From: DATMNR01 sp963702765
GTDB lineage: Bacteria > Chloroflexota > Ktedonobacteria > Ktedonobacterales > Ktedonobacteraceae
Direction: 5' to 3'
Length of the DNA: 64,000 nt
Assembly: GCA_963702765.1 (NCBI GenBank)
Contig: CAVPEB010000008.1
Span: 1 to 64,000 of the forward strand
The translations under genes were made by a program, and so were the position numbers. The notes below the pieces were generated by a model. That model was not told the DNA's origin. It worked only from the letters and a program-made list of their open reading frames with translations, and ran no database searches. Of the stretch, positions 41,485 through 49,601 are shown in pieces. Position 1 is the stretch's first letter, and the number at the start of each line of letters is the position of its first letter.

Positions 41485-42255
41485 ATGCCTTCGACTACAG
41501 TATATAACATGGCCGGGGAGGCCGTAGAAGAACTCGAATTGAGCGATCAGGTGTTTGGAGTTACCCCCAATGTGGCGGTTCTCCACCAGGTTGTTACAGC
41601 ACAACTGGTAAATCGCCGTCAAGGGAATGCTTCGACAAAAACACGCAGTGAAGTATCGGGTGGTGGCAAAAAGCCATACAAACAGAAAGGCACGGGTCGC
41701 GCTCGACAGGGTAGCACTCGCGCACCACATTACCGTCATGGTGGTGTTGTCTTTGGTCCCAGGCCAAAAGAATTCCACCAGGATGTACCGAAAAAGATGC
41801 GTCGTCTGGCAATCAAGTCAGCATTATCAGATAAGGTTGCGAATGAGCAGCTTATCGTGCTTCGGGATCTAGCGTTAGAGTCTCCTCGCACGAAAGAAAT
41901 GCTGGCGCTTTTAGCTAATCTACCGGTGAATGGTAAGAAGACTCTGATGATGTTGCCAAAACGCGACGAGAACATCGTACTTTCGACTCGCAATATTCCT
42001 TCTGCCAAAGTGCAGCATGTTTCATCAATTAACGTTGTGGAACTACTAAAGCATGATTATGTGATTATGCCGATGGAGACTGTGCGTTGGATTGAACTGG
42101 TTTTCGGCGATGGTCTAAGCGCCGAAGAAGCAAGTCAAAAAATTGCTGAACAACTGGACGAACAGGTAGCTGCTACAGAGCAGTCTGAAGACAGTACCGA
42201 GAACCAGGAGCAGGGATCAGAGACTGAGGCACCAATAGACGGTGGGGAGGAGTAA
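41485..42255 (+). CDS. rplD: 50S ribosomal protein L4 with acidic tail
   Basis: L4 lines the exit tunnel, and in many bacteria represses the S10 operon. Core is typical: VLHQVVTAQLVNRRQGNAST, GGGKKPYKQKGTGRARQGS, HGGVVFGPRP, then the C-terminal Rossmann-like half. 256 residues; the last 45 (DEQVAATEQSEDSTENQEQG and on) are an acidic disordered tail absent from most L4 proteins. Adjacent to rplC (5 bases) and rplW (3 bases), so translation is likely coupled. Confidence 0.96.
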   Translation: MPSTTVYNMAGEAVEELELSDQVFGVTPNVAVLHQVVTAQLVNRRQGNASTKTRSEVSGGGKKPYKQKGTGRARQGSTRAPHYRHGGVVFGPRPKEFHQDVPKKMRRLAIKSALSDKVANEQLIVLRDLALESPRTKEMLALLANLPVNGKKTLMMLPKRDENIVLSTRNIPSAKVQHVSSINVVELLKHDYVIMPMETVRWIELVFGDGLSAEEASQKIAEQLDEQVAATEQSEDSTENQEQGSETEAPIDGGEE

Positions 42256-42258
42256 CCA

Positions 42259-42591
42259 GTGGAAATTACTGAAGTACTGCGTCATGGCATAATCACCGAA
42301 AAAACGGTGAAGTTACAGGACCCCGAGACGCATGGTAGGAAGAAAAACCAGAGTAGAAGGGGCCAGTATACTTTCGCAGTAGCCCTGGAAGCCAATAAAA
42401 TTGATGTTCGCCGTGCAGTTGAGACGATTTTCAAAGTGAATGTTGTCTCGGTCAATATCATGCGAATGCCTGGTAAAAAACGCATGTTGCGGCGTAAAGG
42501 AGCTGCTCCAAAGCCAATTGAGGCTCGCGAGTGGAAGAAGGCGATTGTGACCCTTCGTGAAGGTGAAGCAATCGATGCATTGAAGGCGTAG
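42259..42591 (+). CDS. rplW: 50S ribosomal protein L23
   Basis: 110 residues, GTG start behind GGGGAGGAG. LRHGIITEKTVKL, YTFAVALEANKIDVRRAVE, FKVNVVSVNIMRMPGKKRM are the L23 signature; L23 surrounds the tunnel exit and docks trigger factor and SRP. A short insertion (ETHGRKKNQSRRG) lies in the first loop. 68 bases separate it from rplB. Confidence 0.96.
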   Translation: MEITEVLRHGIITEKTVKLQDPETHGRKKNQSRRGQYTFAVALEANKIDVRRAVETIFKVNVVSVNIMRMPGKKRMLRRKGAAPKPIEAREWKKAIVTLREGEAIDALKA

Positions 42592-42659
42592 TCCTTTCAT
42601 ACTTTCTTATAACTGCATAGCAGCATTGAAGGTATGGATTCAGAGCAAGGTGTTGAGAG

Positions 42660-43496
42660 ATGCCAATTAGACAGTATCGACCCACATCTCCTGGACGTCG
42701 TGGCATGTCGGTTTCGACATTCGAGGAGATCACAAAAACAAAACCAGAGAAATCTCTGGTAGTAAAATTAAAAAAACACTCGGGCCGCAATAACCAGGGC
42801 AGGATTACCACCCGACATCGTGGTGGTGGTGCAAAGCGCGCCTATCGATTAATCGATTTTAAGCGCAACAAACAAAATGTTCCTGCCAAGGTTGCTGCCA
42901 TTGAGTATGATCCGAATCGTTCAGCGCGTATTGCACTGTTGCATTATCTAGATGGTGAAAAGCGCTACATTATTGCACCATTGGGGCTTAAAGTTGGTGA
43001 TCAGGTAATGGCTGGGCCAGAAGCTGATATCAAGCCAGGGAATGCGCTTCCGTTGAAGAACATTCCGACAGGCACAACTGTACACAACATCGAGTTGACG
43101 AGAGGTCGTGGCGGTCAGATGGTGCGTGGCGCGGGTGCAGGCGCTCAACTAATGGCAAAAGAAGGCGATTATGCCCTGATACGTTTGCCATCAGGTGAGC
43201 AACGCAGGGTACATATCCTCTGCACAGCAACAATAGGACAGGTAGGCAATGTAGATCATGAGAACCGCAGCCTCGGTAAAGCCGGTCGTTCACGTCATAT
43301 GGGGCGTCGTCCGTCAGTAAGAGGCTCGGTTATAAATCCTCGCGACCATCCACATGGTGGTGGTGAGGGGCGTGCGCCTATTGGTGGGCAACCACAGACG
43401 CCATGGGGTAAGCCTGCTCTGGGCTTTAAGACGCGCAGAAATAAAAAGACCGATCAATTTATTGTGCGCCGTCGCAATGCGGGCAGGAGGAGATAA
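42660..43496 (+). CDS. rplB: 50S ribosomal protein L2
   Basis: Universal protein needed for subunit joining and peptidyl transfer. 278 residues; RQYRPTSPGRRGMSVSTFEE, KKHSGRNNQGRITTRHRGGG, YRLIDFKRNK, GRGGQMVRGAGAGAQLMAKE, and the conserved histidine region NPRDHPHGGGEGRAPIGG are present. Normal length without insertion. Three bases from rpsS. Confidence 0.97.
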   Translation: MPIRQYRPTSPGRRGMSVSTFEEITKTKPEKSLVVKLKKHSGRNNQGRITTRHRGGGAKRAYRLIDFKRNKQNVPAKVAAIEYDPNRSARIALLHYLDGEKRYIIAPLGLKVGDQVMAGPEADIKPGNALPLKNIPTGTTVHNIELTRGRGGQMVRGAGAGAQLMAKEGDYALIRLPSGEQRRVHILCTATIGQVGNVDHENRSLGKAGRSRHMGRRPSVRGSVINPRDHPHGGGEGRAPIGGQPQTPWGKPALGFKTRRNKKTDQFIVRRRNAGRRR

Positions 43497-43499
43497 CAT

Positions 43500-43787
43500 A
43501 TGTCACGCTCAAGAAAAAAAGGGCCATACATTCATGAGTCTCTGAGGAAGAAGGTATTGGCTATGATCAGAAGTGGCGACCGTCGTGTTATCAAGACTTG
43601 GTCGCGTGCTTCAACAATCTTTCCCCAGATGGTGGGAATGACAATCGGCGTTCATAATGGTAAGACACATGTGCCTATCTATATTACAGAGAATATGGTG
43701 GGGCACAAGTTAGGTGAATTTGCTCCTACACGACACTTTCGGGGTCATGCAGGGGGTAAGAGTGAGAAGACCACGTCGGTCCGCTGA
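43500..43787 (+). CDS. rpsS: 30S ribosomal protein S19
   Basis: 95 residues: MSRSRKKGPYIHESLRKK, TWSRASTIFPQMVGMTIGVH, MVGHKLGEFAPTRHFRGHAG. S19 pairs with S13 in the 30S head. Canonical length. Follows rplB by three bases, whose end GRRRR codons supply the AGGAGG site. Confidence 0.97.
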   Translation: MSRSRKKGPYIHESLRKKVLAMIRSGDRRVIKTWSRASTIFPQMVGMTIGVHNGKTHVPIYITENMVGHKLGEFAPTRHFRGHAGGKSEKTTSVR

Positions 43788-43795
43788 GGTGAAAG

Positions 43796-44146
43796 ATGCA
43801 AGTCAGAGCTATTGCTAAAGACATTGGTATTCCGCCGCGCAAGATGCGTCTGGTCACCAATGCGGTGAAGGGGCTTCGTGTAAATGAAGCTCTAGCATAT
43901 CTTCAGTTTATGCCTAATGCGGGTGCGCGGCCAGTCAGTAAAGTGGTGGCGTCAGCGGCGGCAAACGCGGAGAACAACTACAATTTAAACCCGGATGAAC
44001 TGTATATTCTAAACATTGTGGCGGACGACTCATTTCGAGTCAAACGCATTAAAGCGCGCCCGCATGGTCGAGCGGCTCGCATATTAAGGCGTTTTTGCCA
44101 CGTAACAGTGATTGTCTCAGACGATCCGGCAGACGCCGGCAACTAG
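43796..44146 (+). CDS. rplV: 50S ribosomal protein L22
   Basis: 116 residues: RAIAKDIGIPPRKMRLVTNA, VNEALAYLQFMPNAGARPVS, VVASAAANAENNYNL, and the tunnel loop RIKARPHGRAARILRRFCHV. L22's beta-hairpin lines the exit tunnel. The macrolide-contact loop looks normal. Next gene rpsC starts 23 bases on. Confidence 0.96.
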   Translation: MQVRAIAKDIGIPPRKMRLVTNAVKGLRVNEALAYLQFMPNAGARPVSKVVASAAANAENNYNLNPDELYILNIVADDSFRVKRIKARPHGRAARILRRFCHVTVIVSDDPADAGN

Positions 44147-44169
44147 AGACGCTAAGAAGGAGGACACTT

Positions 44170-45312
44170 TTGGGACATAAAGTGCATCCCACCGGTTTCA
44201 GGCTCGGCGTCGTGAAAGGCTGGCAGTCTCGCTGGTACGCTGAGCGTGATTATAAGGATTTACTTGCGGAAGATTTTATGCTGCGCAAACAAATCCAAAA
44301 AGAACTTGCCAATGCATCGATCTCGCGTATTGAGATTGAGCGTGCTGCCGCGAACCAGGTATCAGTAACGATTCATACCGCGAAACCAGGTATCGTGATT
44401 GGGAAAAGCGGTGAAAAGGTAGATAGGCTGCGTGCGACGCTGGAGGCGAAAACCAAAAAGCGCGTGCGCTTGAATATCGTAGAAATTCGCCAGCCTGAGC
44501 TAGATGCATATCTGGTTGGGCGAAGCATTGCGGAGCAATTGGAGAAGCGTGTCTCGTTTCGTCGTGCAATGAAACAAGCAGTGCAGAAAACGATGCGCGC
44601 AAATGCAAAGGGCATACGAGTCATCGTTGGTGGAAGATTGGGTGGAGCTGAAATTGCACGTAGTGAAAAAGAGGTGGAAGGGAAAATTCCTTTGCATACT
44701 CTGCGTGCTGATATTGACTACGGCTTGACAGAGGCGCATACAACCTTTGGTGTTATTGGCATTAAAGTATGGATTTATAAGGGTGATATTCTTCCCAACA
44801 AGCGTCGTGAAGGCGGAGAAGCACAACAGGAAGCTGCTATGCCATTTGCCCCACGTGATCGATCGGAAACTGGCGAACGTCGCGGAGATCGGCGACCATC
44901 GCGTGGCACACGACCTCAGAGCGGAGAACGCCCACAACGAGGAGAACGTCCTGCGCGATCGCAGGGAGAACGTGCTCCAAGAGGTGAGCGATCGACTCAG
45001 GGTGGCGAGAGAACCCCGAGAGCACCCCGAGCGCAGGGGGAGCGTCCCGCCCGCCAGACAGGAGAGCGGCCCACTCGATCCAGGCGAACTGAAAGCACTA
45101 CCGAGGAAACTCCAGTAGTGCAGGAAATCCAGAATGTAGCTGAGAATCAGACGCCAGCAGTTCAAGATATTCAAGAAACCACCGTTGCTGAAACCCAGAA
45201 TGTTACTGAGAATCAGACGCCAGCAGTTCAGGATATCCAAGAGGCTACGGCATCTGAAACTCAGACACCACCGCCACCAGCATCGAGCGATGGCACTTCT
45301 GAGAGCGAGTAG
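44170..45312 (+). CDS. rpsC: 30S ribosomal protein S3 with long disordered repeat tail
   Basis: TTG start at 44170 with AAGGAGG six bases upstream, giving GHKVHPTGFRLGVVKGWQSR. The KH domain (AKPGIVIGKSGEKVDRLR) and C-terminal S3 domain (IRVIVGGRLGGAEIARSE, GVIGIKVWIYKG) are complete by about residue 215. The protein then goes on to residue 380: first an Arg/Gly/Glu region with repeated GERP/GERA units, then two copies of a 22-residue acidic repeat (ENQTPAVQDIQE core). Typical S3 is 210-250 residues. S3 guards mRNA entry, so the tail would project near the mRNA entry channel. Confidence 0.95.
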   Translation: MGHKVHPTGFRLGVVKGWQSRWYAERDYKDLLAEDFMLRKQIQKELANASISRIEIERAAANQVSVTIHTAKPGIVIGKSGEKVDRLRATLEAKTKKRVRLNIVEIRQPELDAYLVGRSIAEQLEKRVSFRRAMKQAVQKTMRANAKGIRVIVGGRLGGAEIARSEKEVEGKIPLHTLRADIDYGLTEAHTTFGVIGIKVWIYKGDILPNKRREGGEAQQEAAMPFAPRDRSETGERRGDRRPSRGTRPQSGERPQRGERPARSQGERAPRGERSTQGGERTPRAPRAQGERPARQTGERPTRSRRTESTTEETPVVQEIQNVAENQTPAVQDIQETTVAETQNVTENQTPAVQDIQEATASETQTPPPPASSDGTSESE

Positions 45313-45327
45313 AGGAGATTCGAAGCC

Positions 45328-45759
45328 ATGTTATTGGCACCATCACGATATAAGTACCGCAAACAGCATCGCGGTCGTATGAAAGGCAACGCCCAACGTG
45401 GCAGCACGCTCGCCTTTGGTGAGTTTGGGTTGCAGGCCTTAGAACCTTGCTGGATGGAAGCTCGTCAGATCGAGTCTGCGCGTATTGCGCTCACCCGCTT
45501 TATGAAGCGTGGTGGGAAAGTGTGGATTCGTGTCTTTCCTGACAAGCCTATCACAGCCAAACCTGCTGAAACACGTATGGGTAGTGGTAAAGGTGCTGTA
45601 GATCACTACGTAGCAGTAATCAAACCAGGTCGTATCATCTTTGAAATAGGCGGCGTGAGTGAAGAAGTCGCCAAAGAGGCGGTACGTCTGGCGAGCCATA
45701 AACTGCCGGTTAAAACCCGTTTTCTAACACGAGGGGAGGCAGAGAGTGTCGAAGGCTAA
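45328..45759 (+). CDS. rplP: 50S ribosomal protein L16
   Basis: 143 residues: MLLAPSRYKYRKQHRGRMKG, STLAFGEFGLQALEPCWMEA, ARIALTRFMKRGGKVWIRVF, KPAETRMGSGKGAVDHYVAV. L16 organises the A-site tRNA elbow. The end overlaps rpmC by 14 bases, which indicates coupled translation. Confidence 0.97.
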   Translation: MLLAPSRYKYRKQHRGRMKGNAQRGSTLAFGEFGLQALEPCWMEARQIESARIALTRFMKRGGKVWIRVFPDKPITAKPAETRMGSGKGAVDHYVAVIKPGRIIFEIGGVSEEVAKEAVRLASHKLPVKTRFLTRGEAESVEG

Positions 45760-45955
45760 AGAACGTCGCAAACAGATTCAGGAGCTTTCTGGTGCTGAAG
45801 CGCAACGTGAACTCAAGGATTTGCGAATGAAGCTGTTCAACCTTCGCTTGCAACATCAGCGTGGTGAAGTAAAAAACAACCGTGTTTTCTCGCAGACGCG
45901 TAAGGACATTGCTCGTCTGTTACACCGGTTGACAGAGTTGGAGGCTGAGGTATGA
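45746..45955 (+). CDS. rpmC: 50S ribosomal protein L29
   Basis: 69 residues, GTG start with GGGGAGG six bases upstream inside the rplP end. IQELSGAEAQRELKDLRMKL, FNLRLQHQRGEVKNNRVF, RKDIARLLHRLTELE form the two-helix L29 hairpin at the tunnel exit. Overlaps rpsQ by four bases (ATGA). Confidence 0.95.
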   Translation: MSKAKERRKQIQELSGAEAQRELKDLRMKLFNLRLQHQRGEVKNNRVFSQTRKDIARLLHRLTELEAEV

Positions 45956-46335
45956 CACAGCAAACTGCACAGGCTACGGATGCTCAAAAGGCTAAGAAAA
46001 GCCGCCATCAACAGAAAGTTGGAACCGTAGTCAGTAATAAAATGGACAAGACTATTGTTGTCGCCGTAGAGTCGTTGAAGAAGCATCGTATCTATAAGCG
46101 CACATATAAGCAGACAAAGCGCTTTCAGGCGCACGATGAAGAGAACACCTGTCAGGTTGGTGATGTGGTGCGCATTGAGGAAACCCGACCACTTAGCAAG
46201 ATGAAGCACTGGCGCTTAGTGGAAATTCTCAAACTTGGAAGTGGTATTGTTCCTGTCGAAGAAGTATTATCTGAGGCTGATCCAGACCTGACAGCAGCCA
46301 CATCCGCTGATGAGGATGAGGAGGAGACGGAATGA
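45952..46335 (+). CDS. rpsQ: 30S ribosomal protein S17 with extended ends
   Basis: Core OB-fold VGTVVSNKMDKTIVVAVESL, KHRIYKRTYKQTKRFQAHDE, CQVGDVVRIEETRPLSKMKH, WRLVEIL is canonical. At 127 residues it is longer than the usual 80-90: a Gln/Ala head of 20 residues and an acidic tail (DPDLTAATSADEDEEETE). Overlaps rpmC and rplN by four bases each. Confidence 0.96.
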   Translation: MTQQTAQATDAQKAKKSRHQQKVGTVVSNKMDKTIVVAVESLKKHRIYKRTYKQTKRFQAHDEENTCQVGDVVRIEETRPLSKMKHWRLVEILKLGSGIVPVEEVLSEADPDLTAATSADEDEEETE

Positions 46336-46700
46336 TTCAGCCACAGACACGTCTAAAAGTAGCGGATAATACTGGTGCGAAAGAAATCATGTGTATTCGC
46401 GTATTGAGTGGTTCGGCCAAAAAATACGCGGGAATAGGTGATGTTATCAAAGCTTCTGTAAAGCAGGCTGCGCCCAATGGACAGGTGAAAAAGGGCGAGG
46501 TAGTGAATGCTGTAGTAGTTCGCGTGGCAAAGGAGTATGTACGAGCAGATGGTTCGCATATACGCTTTGACGAAAATGCCGCAGTTATCATTGCGGCAGG
46601 CAATAATCCACGCGGAACGCGTATCTTTGGCCCTGTGGCTCGCGAACTACGTGAACGCAATTTTATGAAGATCATTTCGCTGGCACCGGAAGTGCTTTAG
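46332..46700 (+). CDS. rplN: 50S ribosomal protein L14
   Basis: 122 residues: MIQPQTRLKVADNTGAKEIM, VKKGEVVNAVVVRVAKEYVR, IRFDENAAVIIAAGNNPRGT, RIFGPVARELRERNFMKIIS. L14 forms bridges to the 30S subunit and is the RsfS silencing target. Canonical. ATGA overlap with rpsQ. A 125-base gap follows. Confidence 0.97.
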   Translation: MIQPQTRLKVADNTGAKEIMCIRVLSGSAKKYAGIGDVIKASVKQAAPNGQVKKGEVVNAVVVRVAKEYVRADGSHIRFDENAAVIIAAGNNPRGTRIFGPVARELRERNFMKIISLAPEVL

Positions 46701-46719
46701 GAGGTTGGTACTTGAAGAT

Positions 46720-46810
46720 AGTGCATCATGCACTGCAAATAAGTACCCTTCTCAAGGTAGTTTTCGTTGACGTTTGTCGTTCCGCGAGTGCGACAAAGAC
46801 AAACGACAAA
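46720..46810 (+). promoter_or_regulatory. Alternative hairpins before rplX
   Basis: A hairpin AGTGCA/TGCACT (46720-46734), then GTTTGTCG (46771-46778), which can pair either with CGACAAA (46790-46796, 7 bp) or with CGACAAAC (46803-46810, 8 bp). The second partner ends five bases before the GAGGG ribosome site of rplX. Mutually exclusive folds next to a ribosome site suggest a switch; function unproven. Confidence 0.45.
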
Positions 46811-46825
46811 CTGTAGAGGGAAAAT

Positions 46826-47215
46826 ATGGCAATACGACAAAAAGAAAAAAAGCCTCTTCATCTTGCCAAAATGAATATCAAGAAAGGTGATACCGTCTTG
46901 ATTATCACAGGCAAGGACAGGGGAAAGCAGGGGGTCGTTTCGCGGGCAATGCCACAGGTCAACAAAGTTATTGTTGAAGGCCTGAATATTGCAAAGAAAC
47001 ATATACGCCCGCAAGGCCAGACTCGCCAGGGAGGCATTATTGAAAAAGCGATGCCTCTACAAGTTTCAAATACTATGCTGATTTGCACTGAATGTGGCAA
47101 ACCTACACGTGTAGCGCATGATCGCCGCCCAGTGGGGGCTGATCAAAAAGTGCGTTCAGTGCGTGTATGCAAGAAATGCCAAAAGGTCATTGAAGACCGG
47201 ACGAGGAGTAGTTAA
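46826..47215 (+). CDS. rplX: 50S ribosomal protein L24 (zinc-ribbon form)
   Basis: 129 residues: KKGDTVLIITGKDRGKQGVV (KOW motif), VNKVIVEGLNIAKKHIRPQG, GGIIEKAMPLQVSNTMLICT, then CTECGKPTRV and CKKCQKVIED, two CxxC pairs of a zinc-type L24. L24 starts 50S assembly. GAGGG precedes the ATG. Three bases from rplE. Confidence 0.96.
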   Translation: MAIRQKEKKPLHLAKMNIKKGDTVLIITGKDRGKQGVVSRAMPQVNKVIVEGLNIAKKHIRPQGQTRQGGIIEKAMPLQVSNTMLICTECGKPTRVAHDRRPVGADQKVRSVRVCKKCQKVIEDRTRSS

Positions 47216-47218
47216 ACG

Positions 47219-47761
47219 ATGGCATCAAGACTGAAGGAAAAGTATCAGAAAGAGGTCGTGCCAGCCCTGCAAAAGGAGTTTGACTACAACAATCCGATGC
47301 AGGTACCAACGGTACATAAAGTGGTTGTCAATATAGGAATGGGTGAAGCCATTCAGAATGCAAAAGCAATGGATGCCGCTGTCTCCGATCTGGCATCAAT
47401 AACAGGGCAACGTCCGGTTATAACACGAGCCAAGCGTTCAGTCGCCGCATTCAAGCTGCGTGAAGGTATGCAAATTGGATGTATGGTAACATTGCGTGGC
47501 GATCGTATGTACCACTTTCTCGATAAACTCATAAATGTAGCTCTGCCGCGCTTGCGTGACTTCCAAGGGATATCACCGGAGGCATTCGATGGCCGGGGTA
47601 ATTATACATTGGGGTTACGTGAACAACTGGTCTTTCCTGAAATCGATTATGACAAGGTAGACAAGGTGCGCGGCATGGAAGTAAGTATTGTGACAACAGC
47701 TCGCACCGATGAAGAGGGGCGACGGCTGCTCAGACTGATGGGCATGCCCTTTAAGAAATAA
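47219..47761 (+). CDS. rplE: 50S ribosomal protein L5
   Basis: 180 residues: LKEKYQKEVVPALQKEFDYN, VPTVHKVVVNIGMGEAIQNA, TGQRPVITRAKRSVAAFKLR, MYHFLDKLINVALPRLRDFQ, NYTLGLREQLVFPEIDYDKV. Binds 5S rRNA and contacts S13. Normal length. Confidence 0.97.
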   Translation: MASRLKEKYQKEVVPALQKEFDYNNPMQVPTVHKVVVNIGMGEAIQNAKAMDAAVSDLASITGQRPVITRAKRSVAAFKLREGMQIGCMVTLRGDRMYHFLDKLINVALPRLRDFQGISPEAFDGRGNYTLGLREQLVFPEIDYDKVDKVRGMEVSIVTTARTDEEGRRLLRLMGMPFKK

Positions 47762-47775
47762 CGCTGGAGAGTGGA

Positions 47776-47961
47776 ATGGCAAAAATCTCAATGATTGTGA
47801 AGTCGCAGCGCAAGCCCAAGTTCAAAGTGCAGCAGCATAATCGCTGCCAGGTCTGTGGACGGCCTCGCGCCTATATTCGCAAATTCGGCCTATGCCGCAT
47901 CTGCTTCCGCGAACGTGCGTTGCGCGGCGAGCTGCCCGGCGTAACAAAGTCGAGTTGGTAA
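47776..47961 (+). CDS. rpsN: 30S ribosomal protein S14, zinc-binding type Z
   Basis: 61 residues, the short zinc form: CQVCGRPRAYIRKFGLCRICF holds the four zinc cysteines. MAKISMIVKSQRKPKFKVQQ precedes. Type Z S14 is usual in Chloroflexota and Firmicutes. Next gene rpsH 17 bases on. Confidence 0.96.
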   Translation: MAKISMIVKSQRKPKFKVQQHNRCQVCGRPRAYIRKFGLCRICFRERALRGELPGVTKSSW

Positions 47962-47978
47962 TCGGAGGATGTTGTTAC

Positions 47979-48374
47979 ATGAACATGACTGATCCCATCG
48001 CGGATATGCTGACACGTATACGCAATGCGGTAGCAGCGCGACACAATCGCGTATCAATTCCGGCCTCTAAAATGAAGCTGGCGATTGCGCGAGTGCTTAA
48101 AGATGAAGGGTATATCAAGGATATAGAGATCCTCAAAGATAATCCCCAGGGCACAATTCGAATAACGCTGCGCTATGTGGATAAGAGACCGGTACTGACG
48201 CAATTAAAGCGAGTCAGTAAACCGGGACTACGAGTATATACAAAACGGGCTAATATCCCTCGCGTCCGAGGTGGACAGGGTGTAGCCATTTTATCAACGC
48301 CTCAGGGTCTGATGACTGGCCAACGTGCCTATCGAGAAGGCTTTGGTGGTGAAGTCATTTGCTACGTCTGGTAG
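47979..48374 (+). CDS. rpsH: 30S ribosomal protein S8
   Basis: 131 residues from the ATG at 47979 (CGGAGG 10 bases upstream); a second ATG two codons on is possible. MTDPIADMLTRIRNAVAARH, VSIPASKMKLAIARVLKDEG, LRVYTKRANIPRVRGGQGVA, EGFGGEVICYVW are canonical. S8 is a core 16S binder and in E. coli represses the spc operon. Confidence 0.96.
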   Translation: MNMTDPIADMLTRIRNAVAARHNRVSIPASKMKLAIARVLKDEGYIKDIEILKDNPQGTIRITLRYVDKRPVLTQLKRVSKPGLRVYTKRANIPRVRGGQGVAILSTPQGLMTGQRAYREGFGGEVICYVW

Positions 48375-48389
48375 GCAGGAGGGTATAAG

Positions 48390-48965
48390 ATGTCTCGTAT
48401 TGGACGTGCTCCAATTCCTGTACCACCAAAGGTGCAGGTGACCTGGACTGATGAGAATCTAGTGACGGTCAAAGGTCCCAAAGGTGAGTTGTCATATCAG
48501 GTCGATCCTGTGTTGACGCTCAAGCTTGAGGAGGGGACTCTTGAGGTCACTCGTCCATCAGATAGTAAAGATCATAAAGCAAAACATGGCCTTTATCGTT
48601 CGCTCATCAACAACATGGTTGAGGGGGTGACGAAAGGGTATACAAAGCAATTAGAAATTCATGGTGTGGGTTACCGTGCTGCCAAAGTAGGCGAAAACCT
48701 GGTGATTCAGGTTGGGTATTCCCATCCGATTGAAGTTCAGCCTCCCCAAGGGATTGCTTTTAGTGTCGATGGAGTTGATCCGGCCACCAAGGCTACAAAG
48801 CTGAGTGTGAGTGGGATCGATAAACAGCAGGTGGGTGAGATTGCGGCAAGGATTCGCAGATTACGGAAGCCTGAGCCGTATAAGGGTAAAGGTATTCGGT
48901 ATGCAGGTGAAGCAATTCGTCGTAAAGCCGGCAAAGCTGGGAAAGTCGGTGGTAAGAAGAAATGA
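48390..48965 (+). CDS. rplF: 50S ribosomal protein L6
   Basis: 191 residues: MSRIGRAPIPVPPKVQVTWT, VKGPKGELSYQVDP, YRSLINNMVEGVTKGYTKQL, IHGVGYRAAKVGENLVIQVG, and EPYKGKGIRYAGEAIRRKAG. Two-domain L6 near the sarcin-ricin loop. Its end overlaps rplR by four bases. Confidence 0.97.
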   Translation: MSRIGRAPIPVPPKVQVTWTDENLVTVKGPKGELSYQVDPVLTLKLEEGTLEVTRPSDSKDHKAKHGLYRSLINNMVEGVTKGYTKQLEIHGVGYRAAKVGENLVIQVGYSHPIEVQPPQGIAFSVDGVDPATKATKLSVSGIDKQQVGEIAARIRRLRKPEPYKGKGIRYAGEAIRRKAGKAGKVGGKKK

Positions 48966-49585
48966 TAAAACAGTTTAATGCGAATCGAGCGCGGCTGAAA
49001 CGGCATCGCCGTATGAGAAGCCGCATGGAAGGCTCACAAAGCCGACCACGCTTGAATGTGTATCGCAGTGGGATGCATATCTACGCGCAAGTGATCGATG
49101 ATACAACTGGTCAAACATTGGTGGCAGCCTCTTCATTGGATGAGGCATTGCGAAACTTTGCGCTGGAGAATAAAGCTGTTTCTGCCAGGGAATCGAAAAG
49201 CGAGGCAGCTTCTGAGACAGCATCAGTAGAGATGGCTGCCGAAGTGGCTCCGACCAAAGGAAGAGGGGCCAGAACAGAGAAAACCCAGACAAAGGGCGGC
49301 CAACCTCAAAAAGGTAATGCTGGTAAAGGGGGCAAGCCTTTTACTCAGGTCAAAACCCAACTTCCAAGTGCAGTAAAGGGTGCAAGAAAGACGCCCGTTG
49401 AGGCATTGGAAGCAATCGCCGACAATCGAAAAGTAGCGCTTGCCCGTGAAGTAGGTAAGCTGGTTGCCCAGCGCGCCAAAGACAAAGGTATCAGTCAAGT
49501 CGTCTTTGATCGAGGCGGTTATGCCTATCATGGGCGCGTGGCTGCTCTGGCAGAAGGCGCTCGTGAAGTAGGCCTGAGTTTCTAG
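48962..49585 (+). CDS. rplR: 50S ribosomal protein L18 with large central insertion
   Basis: L18 binds 5S rRNA. N-terminus RARLKRHRRMRSRMEGSQSR, PRLNVYRSGMHIYAQVIDD, TLVAASSLD and C-terminus VGKLVAQRAKDKGISQVVFD, RGGYAYHGRVAALAEGAREV are canonical. At 207 residues it is nearly twice the usual 115-120: residues about 65-157 are an Ala/Glu/Lys/Gly-rich insertion, the part near 100-130 strongly basic and glycine-rich. The insertion site is the loop between the second and third strands. Overlaps rplF (ATGA). Confidence 0.95.
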   Translation: MIKQFNANRARLKRHRRMRSRMEGSQSRPRLNVYRSGMHIYAQVIDDTTGQTLVAASSLDEALRNFALENKAVSARESKSEAASETASVEMAAEVAPTKGRGARTEKTQTKGGQPQKGNAGKGGKPFTQVKTQLPSAVKGARKTPVEALEAIADNRKVALAREVGKLVAQRAKDKGISQVVFDRGGYAYHGRVAALAEGAREVGLSF

Positions 49586-49601
49586 GCCATTAGGAGATAA
49601 G

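Noticed and set aside
44500..45240. Minus-strand open frame of 246 codons opposite rpsC
   Set aside because: Arises from the Arg/Gly/Glu codon bias of the S3 tail; composition is Ser/Leu-rich noise and the S3 frame is certain.
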